NCBI GenBank assembly: GCA_037903475.1
Contig: JBAJFG010000102.1
Span: 124,001-188,000 of the forward strand
Direction: 5' to 3'
Length of the DNA stretch: 64,000 nt
DNA from: Ancylostoma caninum
Lineage: Eukaryota > Nematoda > Chromadorea > Rhabditida > Ancylostomatidae
This document shows positions 1-11,389 of the stretch, one piece after another (position 1 is the first letter of the stretch; each line of letters opens with the position of its first letter). The translations under genes were made by a program, and so were the position numbers. The notes below the pieces were generated by a model. That model was given only the letters and a program-made list of their open reading frames with translations, was not told the DNA's origin and did not search any database.

Positions 1-2050
1 ATTACTATATAAGAATTGATGTAGAATGACGAATTGAATAGGCCTATCGCGAATTTTCGCGAGGAACTCTGAAAATGGCTCCAGTGTTCTCCATTGTCCC
101 TAATTTTTGGAAATGTCAGGAAGGTAGAAGCCTTTTCGGTCAACAACCTGTATACCTCCCAAATCCTCAGACAATCGAGCAGCTCTTCCCTCCACCGATA
201 TCGGCTCTACTCGATCGACGCTTGCTAGGGAGCTGATTTCACAATCTAGCTGGCATTTTAGCCAAGGGGATTATCGGGGCACTTACTCATTACAATGAAG
301 GGATAGTGCTGCTGAACTGTAGGAGGAGTGTCGTAGAGAGAAGCGTGGGGGAAAATCGTGCCAGCGGACCTGTAGGGCCGCGAGCCAGGCTGGCTTGCAG
401 GGGCTGCTGCTGCCGGCCAGACAGCCGTGGACAGCCAGGACTAGCTAAAACACACAATATGTAGTAAAGTGGTTCATTATGGAAATAAAGCTTCACAAAA
501 CTACTACAAGTAGCAGTATCAGAGATAAAACACACGTGATGTAGAGAGAAAATCTAAAATCAACGAAATATACAATATATCTATTAAAAAAAGGTAGAAA
601 ATGTAATGTAACGAAAAAAAAACGTTCACGATCGCACTTCAACGCGCTATCACGGAGGTAGATCTCTGAATGATTCATCCATATCAAAAAGATTTGTGGC
701 TTTAGGTAAGGTTAATTGGAAAAGTGTGGATGCCAGGAAAAAAAACTTCTTCTTCTAATTAAGAGTGAGGAAGAGGCAAGAGGCCAGAATGTATTTTTGG
801 AGAAAGAAGTGAAAAAGAGCAAAAAAGTGAGGAAGATGCAAAAAAAATACAAAACTTCCCCTTCTACTAAGAGATGAGACAAAGCAAGAAGGTGAGCTTG
901 AGCCAAAAATACAAAATTTTTTCAACTTAGGATGGAGAATGACGCAAAATGCAAGCAGTGCCCCGATCAGAAATGGAGATCTTCAACGGTTTCAAAATTA
1001 ATGTTGACTCAAAATCAGTTTAGGAGAAGATTTTAAGTGACACAGCTAAAAAGCAACAGCTACCTACCAAAAAGCTAATGTACTCAGAAAATGTATTCGC
1101 TCGGCTAGCGAAAAAACTTGTCCTAACAGAAAAAAGGTCAGGAAATGAAGAACACTTAGAACTATTCGATTGCCAGAACATGAAAACACCTCACCCGTCT
1201 AAATTGTGATGCACCAAAAAACCTACTCTTCAAGCTTATGTGAAAAACCTGCCCCAACAACGATAAAAAAGGTTCGGTTTTCTAAATGTGACAGCACAAT
1301 AACCCGGCCAAGAGAACAAGTGATCTGTTAAGAGGATGAGGCAAATGGTAAGGTTGTTAGTTAAGGCATTTCAAGAATTGATGACACAATCAAAACTTTC
1401 GAAAAAGGAACTGGAATCAATACGAGAATCAAAGTGAATTCAAAACGGTAGGAAGTGAACGAGGCGGAAGCGGCAAAACATGTGCATTCGGCTTGCTCCT
1501 GATTCGACTGATAGACAAATAGATCACTTCATTGATCGGTGTGGTTTTTTTAAACATAAAGACCGGGTCCAGAAACGTTCTTGCCAAGGAAGAAAAAACA
1601 TGAGAGGATTGCAATTTTTTTCAGTGTTTCACTCATCAATGCAAAATTTTCTCTTGAAACTGCGTAAGTTTCTTCGCAAAGAAAAAGCCAAACAGGAGTC
1701 GAACGCACGTGGAACAAAAAAGGAACCGAAATGAAATTGAGACTGAAAAGCAGCACATTTAAGCGAGACTCAAAGCAACATGCTACCGCCCCTAGTCCGT
1801 CCGAGTACTTGGGTGCCGGTCGTGGTGGTGCAGGTTGTGGTGGTCTACTCGGGGGTTCCAAATTCAGGCCTTTCGGCGAGTACTCAGTGTCCTTTTTCTC
1901 CTGTGTGATCCTCTGGTGCTTCTGTAATTCTGCAACAAGAGCAAAGCTCAGGAAACGTTCTTACTTTGAAAAACGTGCACTCACCCCTTTAGGGTGCAGC
2001 CGATGTGAAGCACTGTCTGTTGTCTACACTGGAAGTAGTAGTTTTAGGCC
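1..2050. other. No gene recognised
   Basis: Short open frames occur on both strands but none has a recognisable motif, and base composition does not change at their borders. Around 745-905 there is a degenerate A-rich direct repetition (an AACTTC..CTTCTA..AAGAG segment recurs about 107 bases apart) that accounts for the Lys/Arg or Phe/Ser-rich frames there. I see nothing else that can be supported. Confidence 0.5.
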
Positions 2051-2052
2051 GT

Positions 2053-2120
2053 AACACACATTTAGCGATTGAAATACTTACAGTGCAACACACATTTAGC
2101 GATTGAAATACTTACAGTGC
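2053..2120. repeat. Perfect 34-bp tandem duplication
   Basis: Two adjacent identical 34-bp units (2053-2086 and 2087-2120), each starting AACACACATTTAGCGATTG. The identity of the two units suggests a recent slippage or duplication event. Confidence 0.9.
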
Positions 2121-2136
2121 CTTTAAGATGGATAAC

Positions 2137-2245
2137 CCTGCAGCTCTGCTGGTCTGGTGTCTCTCTCCTCTCTCCATTCCTACCTCTATCTCTATCTCTC
2201 CTTCTCACAGAAACGGACTGCTTTCCAGACCAGCAGAGCTGCAGG
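2137..2245. repeat. Perfect 21-bp inverted repeat with pyrimidine-rich spacer
   Basis: The arm 2137-2157 (CCTGCAGCTCTGCTGGTCTG plus G) is perfectly complementary to 2225-2245. The 67-base spacer is strongly CT-rich (TCTCTCCTCTCTCC and similar). It could fold as a stem-loop in either DNA or RNA. It may be the core of a small foldback element, but no target duplication was identified. Confidence 0.85.
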
Positions 2246-2454
2246 CGCGTTTGGAGTCCACCAATCTGAACTCGCATACGTGCTTTCGCTGAGCAAAAAT
2301 ATAGCTTCGTGTACAAGTGGACATGTACCGAGGAAATATGTCCGTTTCGAATGAACTCATAAACTGTTGACTTTAACCAAGGTTACAGTTTTCGAAGGAT
2401 TTTCGAAGGACATGATCTTCAAGAACAGGAAAATGTTCATAGATGAACTACTAG

Positions 2455-3008
2455 ATGAGTAAGGACAACTACACAACTTCACAAAAATCATCCGTGAACG
2501 TGAACATCTTTTTGTTGACCCGGAAATGGCAGGCGAAACAAGCTATACAGGAATTTTTTGCATTTACGCTAAACAAAACGGAACAACGACATCTAAAAAT
2601 GATGCTCCACGACTGGTTCCACAAACTCACAGATTCACTTGGAAAGTTCCGCGGCACGAGGGTTCCCGTTGATAGTTCTTCGAGATTGATTTTCGCTCAG
2701 GCATTATGTGGCGTGGTAATCTGGAGTAGCCTAGTCGACTGGAATGTACTAAATGAAATTACTTCAAATTTCACCTGCGAGAGAATGAACTTGGACGCAC
2801 GGCAAACGGCAGACACATGAACGGGTGGAGCTGGTCGCTAATGTGGCTGCTAGAAGGCCTGCCTGCACTGGGTGGCGGAGCTGTTAGACCTGGAGCTGGT
2901 GAGGCCGACGAAACTCAGCAAGTGGAAGGGGAAGAAACAACACTGGTGTTGTCAAGAGATGGTGACGATGAAGCCGGAGCTGGACCTGATGAATCTACGG
3001 CTGTCTAG
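2455..3008 (+). other. Two overlapping unrecognised ORFs
   Basis: An open frame of 121 codons (2455-2820) is followed by a 63-codon frame whose ATG overlaps the preceding TGA (2817-3008). The second frame is rich in Gly, Glu, Asp and Ala and could be a low-complexity acidic segment. I recognise no domain in either. The overlap is unlikely to mean translational coupling in a eukaryote, and these may be chance frames or parts of a decayed exon. Confidence 0.15.
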
Positions 3009-3062
3009 GGCGTGGAATCATTAGGAGACTCTAAAGTTGGAACCTCAGATAAGGTAACAACA

Positions 3063-3506
3063 TTACCAAGTTGTGGCAGCTACATTAGATAGTAGGTGCT
3101 CAGCTTCAGTCGTTGAAGATTTCGCTATCGGCTGCTGCATTCGTCGAGTCACTCCACTGAGCCAAAAAGGTAGAGGCTCAACTAGAGCCCTCCGCAGAAT
3201 AAGCTGACTCACTATCTCCTTCATTTTCCACTTCTCTTTTGTATCCGGTTGATGGGCGTCGGAGAGATCCTGTGACGTTAGTTGCAGTAGCATTACGGTG
3301 TTAGGGCTCCAAACACGATGGTTAGTGCGAACAATTACTTGCAATGCTAGACTCAGTCGGCGCACAAACTTTCTGATAACGTCGTCCTCACGGAGTAGCG
3401 CTAGTGAAAGCCGAAGCTTACGATTCGTAAAACTCGTACATACATATCTATCTAGCCTACTCAGGAAACTTAAAAACCGTATTTTACATGAGATTAAGAG
3501 ATGCAA
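3063..3506 (-). other. Unrecognised 147-codon ORF
   Basis: This is one of the longer open frames outside the recognised elements. The predicted protein is basic, with a Leu/Arg-rich first half and no signal peptide or membrane segment that I can defend. Its upstream end runs into the inverted-repeat element at 3463-3873, so the first codons come from that insertion. It might be a fragment of a mobile-element polyprotein, but no catalytic motif is visible. Whether it is coding at all is uncertain. Confidence 0.25.
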
Positions 3507-3873
3507 ATCCCACGATTAACACATGCAATCTTTTAATCAATGGTTCTATACCAGCAATGGTTGAATGCATGCGAAATCCGCGCATAGCCCTGCAAAACCC
3601 ACAGGGGTACAGATGAAGAACCCATGCGTCTCCAAAAATGCGACATGAATTCGATACAGAACGTATGAAAAATCCATGCATACTCATGCAAAACCCAAGC
3701 AAAGCCCATGCAAGACACATGCATATCCATGGGTGTGCATGGGTTTTGCATGGATTGACTATTGCTGGCATAGAACTATTGATTGAACGATCATGTTTTG
3801 CATGAGCACGCATGCCTTAATCGTGGGATTTGCATTTTTCACTCTCATGCAAAACACGGTTTTTAAGTTCCCT
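3463..3873. mobile_element. 411-bp inverted-repeat (MITE-like) element
   Basis: The first 65 or so bases (AGGAAACTTAAAAACCGT...) are the imperfect reverse complement of the last 65 (...ACGGTTTTTAAGTTCCCT). The interior is a degenerate repetition of GCATGGGTTTTGCATG-like words. It has no coding capacity. A target-site duplication could not be fixed, so the family is unassigned. Confidence 0.7.
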
Positions 3874-3907
3874 AAGTATCAACTACTAACCTACCTAACT
3901 TACACTC

Positions 3908-4110
3908 CACCAAAAACACCACCGGTGTAGATTGAATAGATGTCGAGGCAATTATAGAGACAAAGAAAAAAAAGCAATGCGAGGAGATTCGATGAAGTGG
4001 AGATGAAAACAAACAACTACTAATTGTATCACCAAAAAGACCACTGGGATAGATTCAATAGATGTCGAAGCAGTTATAAAGACAAAGAGAGAAAAATACG
4101 GAGTTGACGA
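3908..4110. repeat. Degenerate 122-bp direct tandem repeat
   Basis: The segment beginning CACCAAAAACACCAC at 3908 recurs as CACCAAAAAGACCAC at 4030. Both are followed by a shared AATAGATGTCGA(G/A)GCA(A/G)TTATA and GACAAAGA. No gene lies here. Confidence 0.7.
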
Positions 4111-4392
4111 GGAACTTTCACGAGGAACACGAATTTTCTCAGGAGGTGCGCTTTCTGGAGTAAATTATTCGGAAAGTTACTTACCCCCCATCCTCGGCTC
4201 CGCCCAAAGGCTTCTTAGAAATTGGTACTCGGAAATGAGGTTTTTCAACAGTCTTGCATGGAATTACGTATACCATTGTGATCATCAGCTCCTGGAGATG
4301 CTTTTCCCGTTGAAATCTAGAAAACGATTTTGAGGTGGGATGCTGCCTTCAAGTCCGCACCCCCTCCCCATTCGGTTGTCATCTGTGTAGTA

Positions 4393-4641
4393 AGGGCAAT
4401 TCATACTGGATGCACGGGACTGACGCGCGTGCGTCTATATGATGAAGAATAGGGCACAGTCGCATTGCAGTCGCATCGCAGTCGTAGCTTAGACGCACGC
4501 GTCGACTGCCCCGCGGCATCCGCGCGTCCTCTTCATTGAGGATGTACATGCCGCGTTGACCGGTCTTCGGTGAAAAACCCTCGTAAATGGATGCGTGCGA
4601 CTGATGCGCGACTGACGTACGCGTCTAGTATGAATTACCCT
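4393..4641 (-). mobile_element. NTA-MITE copy A (249 bp)
   Basis: First of three related elements (see 6857-7096 and 26064-26301). It starts AGGGCAATTCATACTGG and ends with the near reverse complement GTATGAATTACCCT. The subterminal regions are runs of GCGACTG/CAGTCGC words. It is flanked by direct GTA copies at 4390-4392 and 4642-4644, consistent with a 3-bp target duplication. It is non-coding and must have been mobilised in trans. A 3-bp duplication of NTA is compatible with a PIF/Harbinger-like source, but no transposase is present, so this is only a suggestion. Confidence 0.8.
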
Positions 4642-4940
4642 GTAGACAACCTTTTCGACGTCTCCCTACTATTCCACCTGTGCACACACGGCACATCTTT
4701 ATTCTCCTAAGCTTAGAAGTGAGAGATAGCCAAAAATGAGATTATGCACGTTTTGCCCTAAGGGATACGTGAATCTAGTGCCAGAGGAAAGGTGGAGACC
4801 TAGTACTATTCATAAGGTAGGATCATCAAATCCGACATTGGCGTCAATTAGTTGTTCCCCTTCTGAAAGCTGGCCAAAATCGTACTTTTGATGTGGTAGA
4901 GCACAATATAAGGATGGACAGTGTGGCAAATGTGCGTTAA

Positions 4941-5235
4941 AGGCAGTGTCTCAGCTCAATGACAGTGTTCGAGATTTCCACGTCGGTCGAATATATGCGA
5001 GGCGCTGCGCACAAAGATGTACTTTACATTCTGTGAAAACGTCGTAAACCGCGTAAGTTACGGGTTTGTTTGGCCGAGACTTTCGAAATTCTCGGCCGGT
5101 GGACGAGAGGCATCATTCCGCAACAAAAGTTAGCTGAGGGTGCGGCATGTTTTTCCGACACGGCAGTACTTGATCAGTTGATAATAGCCGTTGCTTAGAA
5201 ATTAATTTTTATGTGTAACCTTGAGGGAGCGTCAA
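4941..5235 (+). mobile_element. TTAA-family element, 3'-truncated copy
   Basis: Begins with the family terminus AGGCAGTGTCTCAGCTCA directly after a TTAA at 4937-4940. It shares the interior of the 23588-24059 copy, including the GAG..TTTCGAAATTCTCGGCC palindrome near 5080-5100 and the GACGAGAGG and CAACAAAAG words. The opposite terminus is missing; similarity fades near 5235. Confidence 0.65.
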
Positions 5236-5435
5236 TCACGATCACTACTCCCTCGGCCTGAAGCGCCGCAGCGTTCATGTGGCGCTGGCGAGGCAGCACT
5301 CGACATCCACAGCATCCAGCAGCGCCACTTGGGTGCCGCTGCTCTCCAGGCCGCATGACGATATTTATGCAGTTTGCGATGCTGATCTCAAATTCTTTTT
5401 TTTTAATCCGGCCAATCTACTCTCTGCGATGAATG
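5236..5435. other. GC-rich repetitive spacer
   Basis: Between the TTAA-element remnant and the RTE-1 3' end lies a block of reiterated CAGCGCCAC/TGGCGCTG-like words (5260-5360). No gene is recognised. Confidence 0.35.
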
Positions 5436-5445
5436 ATCACCTTGA

Positions 5446-6858
5446 TCACCTTGACTCCCGTTGATCTTCGGGTATACCAGGCGGGCGCCAGCAATCCTTC
5501 CATTTGTCCCTCTCGCGAGCCAGAGTTGTCCAGTGGATTCTGTCCGTTCGAGGGACACGGAGGGCATCGTATCTATCCTTGAAGGACCTCGTGAAGAAGT
5601 CTGACCATCGGGTCGGTGGTCTTCCTGTGGTGCGCTTAACGTCCCGTGGAGTCCAATTGTTGACGGCTTTTGTCCAACGGTTGTCGTTAAAACGCATCAC
5701 GTGTCCGGCCCACCTAATCTTACTCAACTTGGCGTAAGCGGCAGCGTCCCTGATCTTCGATTGTTGACGAAGGGTGGAGCTCCGTATTCCAGCCCTCGCT
5801 TGCGTGAGGCGGGTTATTCCTAGGATCACCCTGTCAATGGAGCGTTCGATGACGCTGACCGCATTCTCATCCTGTTTGCGCAACGCCCAGGTTTCATAGG
5901 CGTGGGTCAAAGCAGGGAGAACGGTTGTGTTGAAGAGGTGGGCACGGAGCCTGGTGTTCTTCGTCTTCTTCACTACGTCCTCGATGCTCTTGTAAGCTTC
6001 CCAAGCCGCTCGTTTCCTCCTGCTCAGCTCTGGAGCGAGGTCGTTCATCATGTTGACTTCCCGACCTGGGTATACATAGCTGGAGCATTCGGATATGGTC
6101 GTTCCGTTGAGCGAGAATGGGGCATCCGGGACCCATCCATTCTTCATGAACATCGTCTTCGTCAGATTCAGCTGGAGACCAATCTTTCCACACGCGTCCT
6201 CAAAGTCGGCCAGCATCTGTTCCCCTTCGCTGATGGTTGGTGTTATAAGAACGATGTCGTCAGCGAAGCGAAGATGACTAAGTCGCCGGCCATCAACTTG
6301 CACTCCCATGCTATCCCATTCCAGTTTCCGCATGACGTCTTCGAGAGTGGCGCTGAATAGTTTTGGCGACACGGTACCGCCTTGCCGAACCCCTCTCTTG
6401 ACGTCGATGATGATATCGTCGTAGAATGGAGAAATCCTGGTCGTGAAGTTGCTGTAGAGCTCACGAAATATCTTGATGTATTGAGTAGGTATGCCCTGGT
6501 TGCCCAGGGCTTCCAACACCGCTTCTGTCTCAACAGAGTCGAAGGCTTTCTCCAAACCGATGAACGTGAGACAGAGGGGCATCTTATACTCTCGCGACAC
6601 TTCGATGACTTTAGTGACGGTGTGTATGTGGTCGATCTTACTGAATCCTTTTCGAAACCCTGCTTGCTCGCACGGCTGTCCCTCGTCTAGTGTCCTTTCG
6701 ATCCTATTGAGGCTCACACGCGTGTGAAGCTTGTAGACGACGGACAGTAGGCAGATGGGGCGATAATTGCCAATATCCTGCGGGTCTCCCTTCTTGTACA
6801 GCAACACGGTCCCGCTGGTCTTCCATTGGTTAGGTACCTTGCATTCCGACAGGTACAA
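5446..6858 (-). pseudogene. RTE-1 reverse transcriptase and C-terminal domain
   Basis: 470 open codons encode most of an RTE reverse transcriptase. Visible blocks are QAGFRKGFS near residue 90, the FADD catalytic box (FADDIVLI) near residue 200, and a C-terminal region with a RWAGHVMR motif near residue 390 that is typical of the RTE tail. The apparent first residue comes from a TTG at the edge of the MITE at 6857-7096, so it is not a true start. The frame originally continued from the endonuclease half on the other side of the MITE. Taking the MITE and one copy of its 3-bp duplication out puts the two halves back in register, so the LINE frame was open here when the MITE landed. It is not expressed as a complete protein now. 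Confidence 0.92.
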
Positions 6859-7096
6859 TACTAGCTGCGTGCGTCAGTCGCGCATCAGTCGCACGCATCC
6901 ATTTACAAGGGATTTTCCATGAAGACCGGTCAACACGGCATGCACATCCTCAATGAAAAGAACGCGCGGCCGTCGCGAGGTCGTAAACGCGTGCGTCTGA
7001 GCTGCGACTGCGATGCGACTGCTATGCGACTGGGCCCTATCCTTCATCATATAGACGCACGCGCGTCAGTCGCACGCATCCAGTATAAATTGCCCT
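6857..7096 (-). mobile_element. NTA-MITE copy B inserted in the RTE-1 frame (240 bp)
   Basis: The element reads on the minus strand from AGGGCAATTTATACTGG, ends in a shortened terminus (lacking several bases of the other repeat), and carries the family's GCGACTG-rich subterminal blocks. Flanking TAC (plus strand) occurs at 6854-6856 and 7097-7099. It interrupts the LINE immediately after the block ending LARLFTR and before YLSECK. It is younger than the RTE-1 insertion. Confidence 0.85.
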
Positions 7097-7196
7097 TACC
7101 GCGTGAAAAGCCTAGCCAAGGTGGTGATGAGAATTGGCGGTAGGTTCTTCAGATGTTCCAGTCGGATCCTGTCGGGGCCCGGTGCTGTACGATTCT

Positions 7197-8577
7197 TCAC
7201 CGACTTGATGGCATGTCGGATTTCGGAAGGGAGAACCGATGGGACAACATACCCGTCCTCCCTAAGATGACATTGAGGAGGTGGACGTGGCTATCGAAGA
7301 GATCCGAGTAGAAGTCGTAGATGACCTTCTCCATTACCCGTCTTGATGAAGAAATTGTTCCGTCTGGGCGCCGGAGGGCGGACATCTTGGTCTTGCGATT
7401 GGCGAAGTCTCGGCGGGCGCAGCGAATGCTTTTCCCTGCCTCTGCGGCTTCGGCCAACACTGCTGCTCGTCTCTCCTTGAGGTCTTCTTTTATCGCTTCT
7501 CTGCATCGTTTTGCGAGCTCGGACGTTAGCTGGTAGTTGCCTGCGGCTCTCGCGGCTCCACGCTGGCGTATAAGCTCGAGGGTCTCGTAAGACAGTCGTC
7601 TCTTGGTGACTCTCAAACCCTCGGCGCTCTTTGCGCTGTCGCGGAGATGCTGTACAAGCCGATCGTACTCTTCGTCGATGTTGTCGACAACCGCATCTTC
7701 CCAAAAGCCGGCTAGCGAAGTGAAAAGATCCCAATTGATGACGGGTTTGGGACTCCTTCTCTTAAACTTCACGGCTTTCTCTCCTTTGCGTGAGAAGAAG
7801 AATCTTGCACGAAGGAGGCGATGGTCGGATCCGGTGTAGAACTTTGGTACAACACCGACGTCGGTCAGGCAGAACCTTCGATTGACGATGATGTGGTCAA
7901 TTTCATTATGGTACTCTCCACCGGGTGACTCCCACGTCCAGCGTAGGGAGGTTGGCTTCTGAAATTGAGAGTTACCATGGATGGTCTTCGTCGTCATGAT
8001 GAACTCAGACAGCCTCTCTCCCTGTTCGTTCCACTGCAGGCCGTGGGTACCGATGTGAAGTTCCTCAGGCGTTCTCCTAGGACCAATCTTGGCGTTGAAA
8101 TCGCCAACGATGATCTTGTAGAATGTGTGGTCTTCCCTGTAGAACTTCTCCAAGTCCAAATAGAAGGCCTCGATATCCTCTTCGTCGTAGCTGGATGTTG
8201 GAGCGTAGGCGACGAAGATTGTCAAGGCCGGTATTGATCCACATCTTCTCAACCTCAAATCCGATTCGGGTTGTCAGCTGTTCGAATGAGTCGATGTTCA
8301 TGACCAAGTTTGTGTTGACAAGGACACCGACTCCACCAACTCCTCTACTGCAGATTCCAAGGAACAGTTCTTCTCCAGTGTCGAGGGTGGCGTTCAGTGG
8401 TCGGTGTCTCCTCGTCTCGGTCAGTCCGATGACGTCGTACCTGATCTTCCTGGCCTGCATCATCAAATCCTCGATGGAAGCCTCCGATGCAAGCTTGCGT
8501 GCGTTGAAGGTACAGACTGTCATCATAGTCCTTCTGGTTTTAGGCAGCCTAGATAACCCCTCGGACCTGGTCCTCAC
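7197..8577 (-). pseudogene. RTE-1 endonuclease region
   Basis: Two overlapping frames (8577-8077 and 8258-7197) together cover an AP-like endonuclease (exonuclease-endonuclease-phosphatase fold). Catalytic signatures visible are the Asn-containing TFNARKLAS start, the Glu in GLTETRRHR, the Asp/Asn pair in IVGDFNAKIG, and the terminal GSDHRLL (SDH) box. After it comes an Arg/Ala-rich linker leading towards the reverse transcriptase. A frameshift near 8255 breaks the domain between the Glu and Asp motifs, and another near 7262 breaks the linker. The enzyme would nick target DNA to prime reverse transcription in the nucleus. Confidence 0.9.
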
Positions 8578-8870
8578 TGGCGCTGCCGTATCAGTGACTC
8601 TTCCGAGATCATGGGAACACTCTCTATTATTGCTGTGTCGAGCTTGAAATATTTAAAGCTCACAGGAGATAGCTTGCTAGGCTCTATTCCCCCGTGGGAG
8701 GCTGGAGTGTGATTTCACCGGGAAGTTAGCCGGGCTTCCCGGGAGTGGACGATGGAGCTTATTTGTTGAAGGCGACTCCGAACCGCCTCCGTTGTACCTC
8801 CCAGTCACTTGAATGCAGAGCTTTTGGTCGGATAGATGTGCAGGATACAATCTGCAGACACGCAAGCACA

Positions 8871-9850
8871 CCTATGCACGCATGCATGAACATGCCCACG
8901 CGCTGACAGAAGGTTAGACCGTTCCGACACTGCAGAGACACGGAGTCCATCCCCTGAATCCACCCGCGTCTCAGGGCAGGCACAAGAATGCGATGAATTA
9001 TGCCCATTTTTTGGTGTTCGTATAAAAAATCTAAGCTTTATTTATGTGGGTACGATGGTAAGGCAAAGCTACATTTCTAATTCTTCAGGCAGGTGTCTTG
9101 GAGGAAAAAAATTATAAAAAATGATAGAAACATGGGAGTTTCTTCCTGAGTCCATCATTCAGAAGCTTGTGGGATAACCGAATGGGTTCGTGGTGTAAAA
9201 ATAAATGGTTTGCTCATCGTGCAAACTGGTAGAGATTTGGATCCTGCTTCCACCGGAGTTTTGCTTTTTTTGTTCATTACTTGTTCCATTTTGAAAAGCC
9301 TCTCTTAGGCGTATTCATCATTTTTTCGGCTCAAAATTAGATGTTGTGAAGGTTTAGAAGTATCTGCAAGAATTCTCCCTACATCGCTGGACCGGGCAGA
9401 CTATATTCGAGTGCTTGTGTGGGCATGTGTGTGAGGAATGAATTTTAATGTTGTCAAATTGTGTATCTTGCTTCTGCCACATCAGATTGTTACGGTGAAA
9501 CCTTATTGACCTAACTTTCCAAAGTAACCGTCGTCGTCAGAGGTCTGGAAGTGGCTCCCAGTTGTTCAGCCTGTGTGCTAGACGATCAAACGCCTCATCA
9601 TACCTCGTCAGTTCTCGTTCTTGCCTTAGCCATAATACGACAAGAGCGCCAAGAATCGAGGTGCTACCACCAGTTGTTCCACCTTGGTGGAAAGTTACAC
9701 CATAACAACCCGGTGTGGCAGAAGCAACAATTTGACAATATTAAAAATGCGCAGGTTCAGATGCCATCAGATCAGAGTGATACTTGATCTGCTCGAAGAA
9801 CATCAGGCAAGTGTGAAAATCATCGGATTGAAAAGAATCAAGCTCGAATA
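8871..9850. other. No gene recognised
   Basis: Sequence upstream of the RTE-1 5' end. Short frames exist but none shows a motif. 8871-9010 may still belong to the LINE 5' region; the second RTE-1 copy is truncated before this point, so it cannot be tested here. Confidence 0.3.
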
Positions 9851-9859
9851 ACTCATGGC

Positions 9860-10790
9860 CACTTTAGCATGGAATGTTTTCCTATTTGACAACAAATTCT
9901 ACATGCAACGAAGAGGTTTGCCTATCGATTTGCGCATTGCTCCATTGTTAACGATAGTCTGCCTCGGTCGAATAGAGATAATGTCGCTCACAACTGAAAT
10001 CATCCTCAAAAGATAAATCGACGACGTTTTTGCTGTCCCCCAACTTCTCTTGCCCCACAACGAGTTTGAAATAATTCAAATTCGTATGAGGCGAATATCC
10101 GGTTCACCATAAAAGAGCCTCATCCTAATGAATTTCTTCCGTTCTTGAACATCAATGTACGGATTCGAGATGGATCAAGATGGCACTGGTACAAGAAGCC
10201 GTCTTCAAAGAACATCAAAATCCATTCGGGGAGTGCCCACCCAATCTGTATGAAGGCCTTCCCCGCCATTCACCGCCAATGGAACACCGGTTGCGATACC
10301 TTTTGTGGATGATTACAGAGCAAGAGAAGTGAATAGAATTGATAGGGGGTCAACTCTGCCGATTCGGCTCATATTCAAAACTCCACCGAATCTCAAGGAC
10401 TTTTTTCGCGAAAGTACGAGGAGAAATGTGCAACAGCAGATTGCAGATATTGCATAGATATTATATAGATAAGACCTGCGAGCTAAGAAAGAAAGAACTG
10501 TCTGTATGGTCAACGGTCAAGGATGTGTACAAAGTACGTCGACGAGACCCTGCTGCCGCTCCACAAATGCCTCGATGAGCACCGTAGGGCCTTTCACAAC
10601 CCGAGTTCTTAACCTGCGAGCAGTTTCTCTCGGCTCGCATACTACTTCATACCCAAGAACGCCCACCAGAGTTTGAAGTCACAGTTCTCCACCGCTTTCT
10701 CGAAAACACTTTGGAACGAAAAACGAAGGAAGAAGCGCACACTTATCGAAGCGCTGGACCAGTCTCCCCCAGTTTCGGACGCCGGCACTC
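9860..10790 (+). pseudogene. PLE copy P5, plus strand, heavily decayed
   Basis: In scattered frames the plus strand shows PLE reverse-transcriptase blocks: FYMQRRGLPIDLRIAPLL near 9895 and then K-R-stop-IDDVF near 10012, where the tyrosine of the YIDD catalytic box is replaced by a stop. Further on, a PLE linker (IFKTPPNLKDFF near 10385) leads to a GIY-YIG remnant (KYVDET followed by LHKCLDEHRRAFHNP, 10530-10605), with the glycine of the YIG box changed to Asp. Many stops and frameshifts show it is long dead. It is the only PLE copy here reading rightward over a long stretch. The 3' end merges into a minisatellite at about 10745. Confidence 0.7.
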
Positions 10791-10890
10791 CATTATTATA
10801 GAGTTGGACCCATGTCACGGCGTATCCTCGCTTTTGGACGCCGGCGCTCTATTATCACAGCGTTGGACGCTCCTAACGTCTTCTGAAAGC
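10745..10890. repeat. GGACGCCGGC minisatellite, short block
   Basis: Two to three degenerate units of the type GGACGCCGGC(A/G)CT..TATTAT..A..GTTGGAC. Related units occur at 19740-19960, 50690-50900 and 56600-56870, three of the places associated with Helitron 3' ends. Confidence 0.6.
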
Positions 10891-11389
10891 ACAGCCCAGC
10901 ACCTGATGCCGAGTTGACACCTGAAGTTACGTACGATAACCTGAGACGCGCCTCAATCCACCTTCACCTACGGCTACGCTCCCGGGTGGGGGGACCTTCA
11001 CCCGCTAAGAAGAGGATAATTTAGATCCGGGGGGCAGCCCCCGATTGCGAAGGGGTGCTAAATACGCGCATTTTCTTGGAGAAAGAAAAAAAAATAAATG
11101 GAATGCGCAGTTGTGGGTTAAATTCTACGTACAAAATAGCGTTAGGAAACATGAAGCACAAGAGTCGTCGGCGAACGCGGGCTGAGAAAAACTATTGAGA
11201 ATATAGGCGTGAGATTACCTAGAATCCGGGCTTTGGCCTGGAATATCACCTTCAATTCAAAAACGTAAGTAGTGCGCAGTTGCCGGGCGGAATATTAATA
11301 CTACGTTACAGTAGATAGTATTGAAATGACAGAAATGTAGCTAAGAATAACTGAGAAATCTCCTAAAACGTAAAAACCACGATATCTTC

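Larger units (their letters stand above)
5436..8870 (-). mobile_element. RTE-type LINE, copy 1 (RTE-1), interrupted
   Basis: A near full-length non-LTR retrotransposon reads leftward: 5' non-coding region about 8580-8870, apurinic endonuclease domain 8577-7197, reverse transcriptase and C-terminal region 6858-5446, and a 3' tail with short GGTGATCA-type repeats at about 5430-5460, as is usual for RTE elements. The protein order EN-RT in one polypeptide is characteristic of RTE. At least two frameshifts (near 8255 and 7262) and a 240-bp MITE insertion (6857-7096) disable it. A second copy of the same family lies at 29396-31677. Such elements act by endonuclease nicking and target-primed reverse transcription. 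Confidence 0.92.

Noticed and set aside
2817..3008. ATGA overlap between two ORFs as translational coupling
   Set aside because: Translational coupling through overlapping start and stop codons is a bacterial feature; all recognisable content here is eukaryotic.
5902..6690. Plus-strand ORFs at 5902-6360 and 6382-6690
   Set aside because: Shadows of the RTE-1 reverse transcriptase, which reads on the minus strand and has the conserved motifs.
8123..8647. 174-codon plus-strand ORF at 8123-8647
   Set aside because: Antisense of the RTE-1 endonuclease; no motif of its own.
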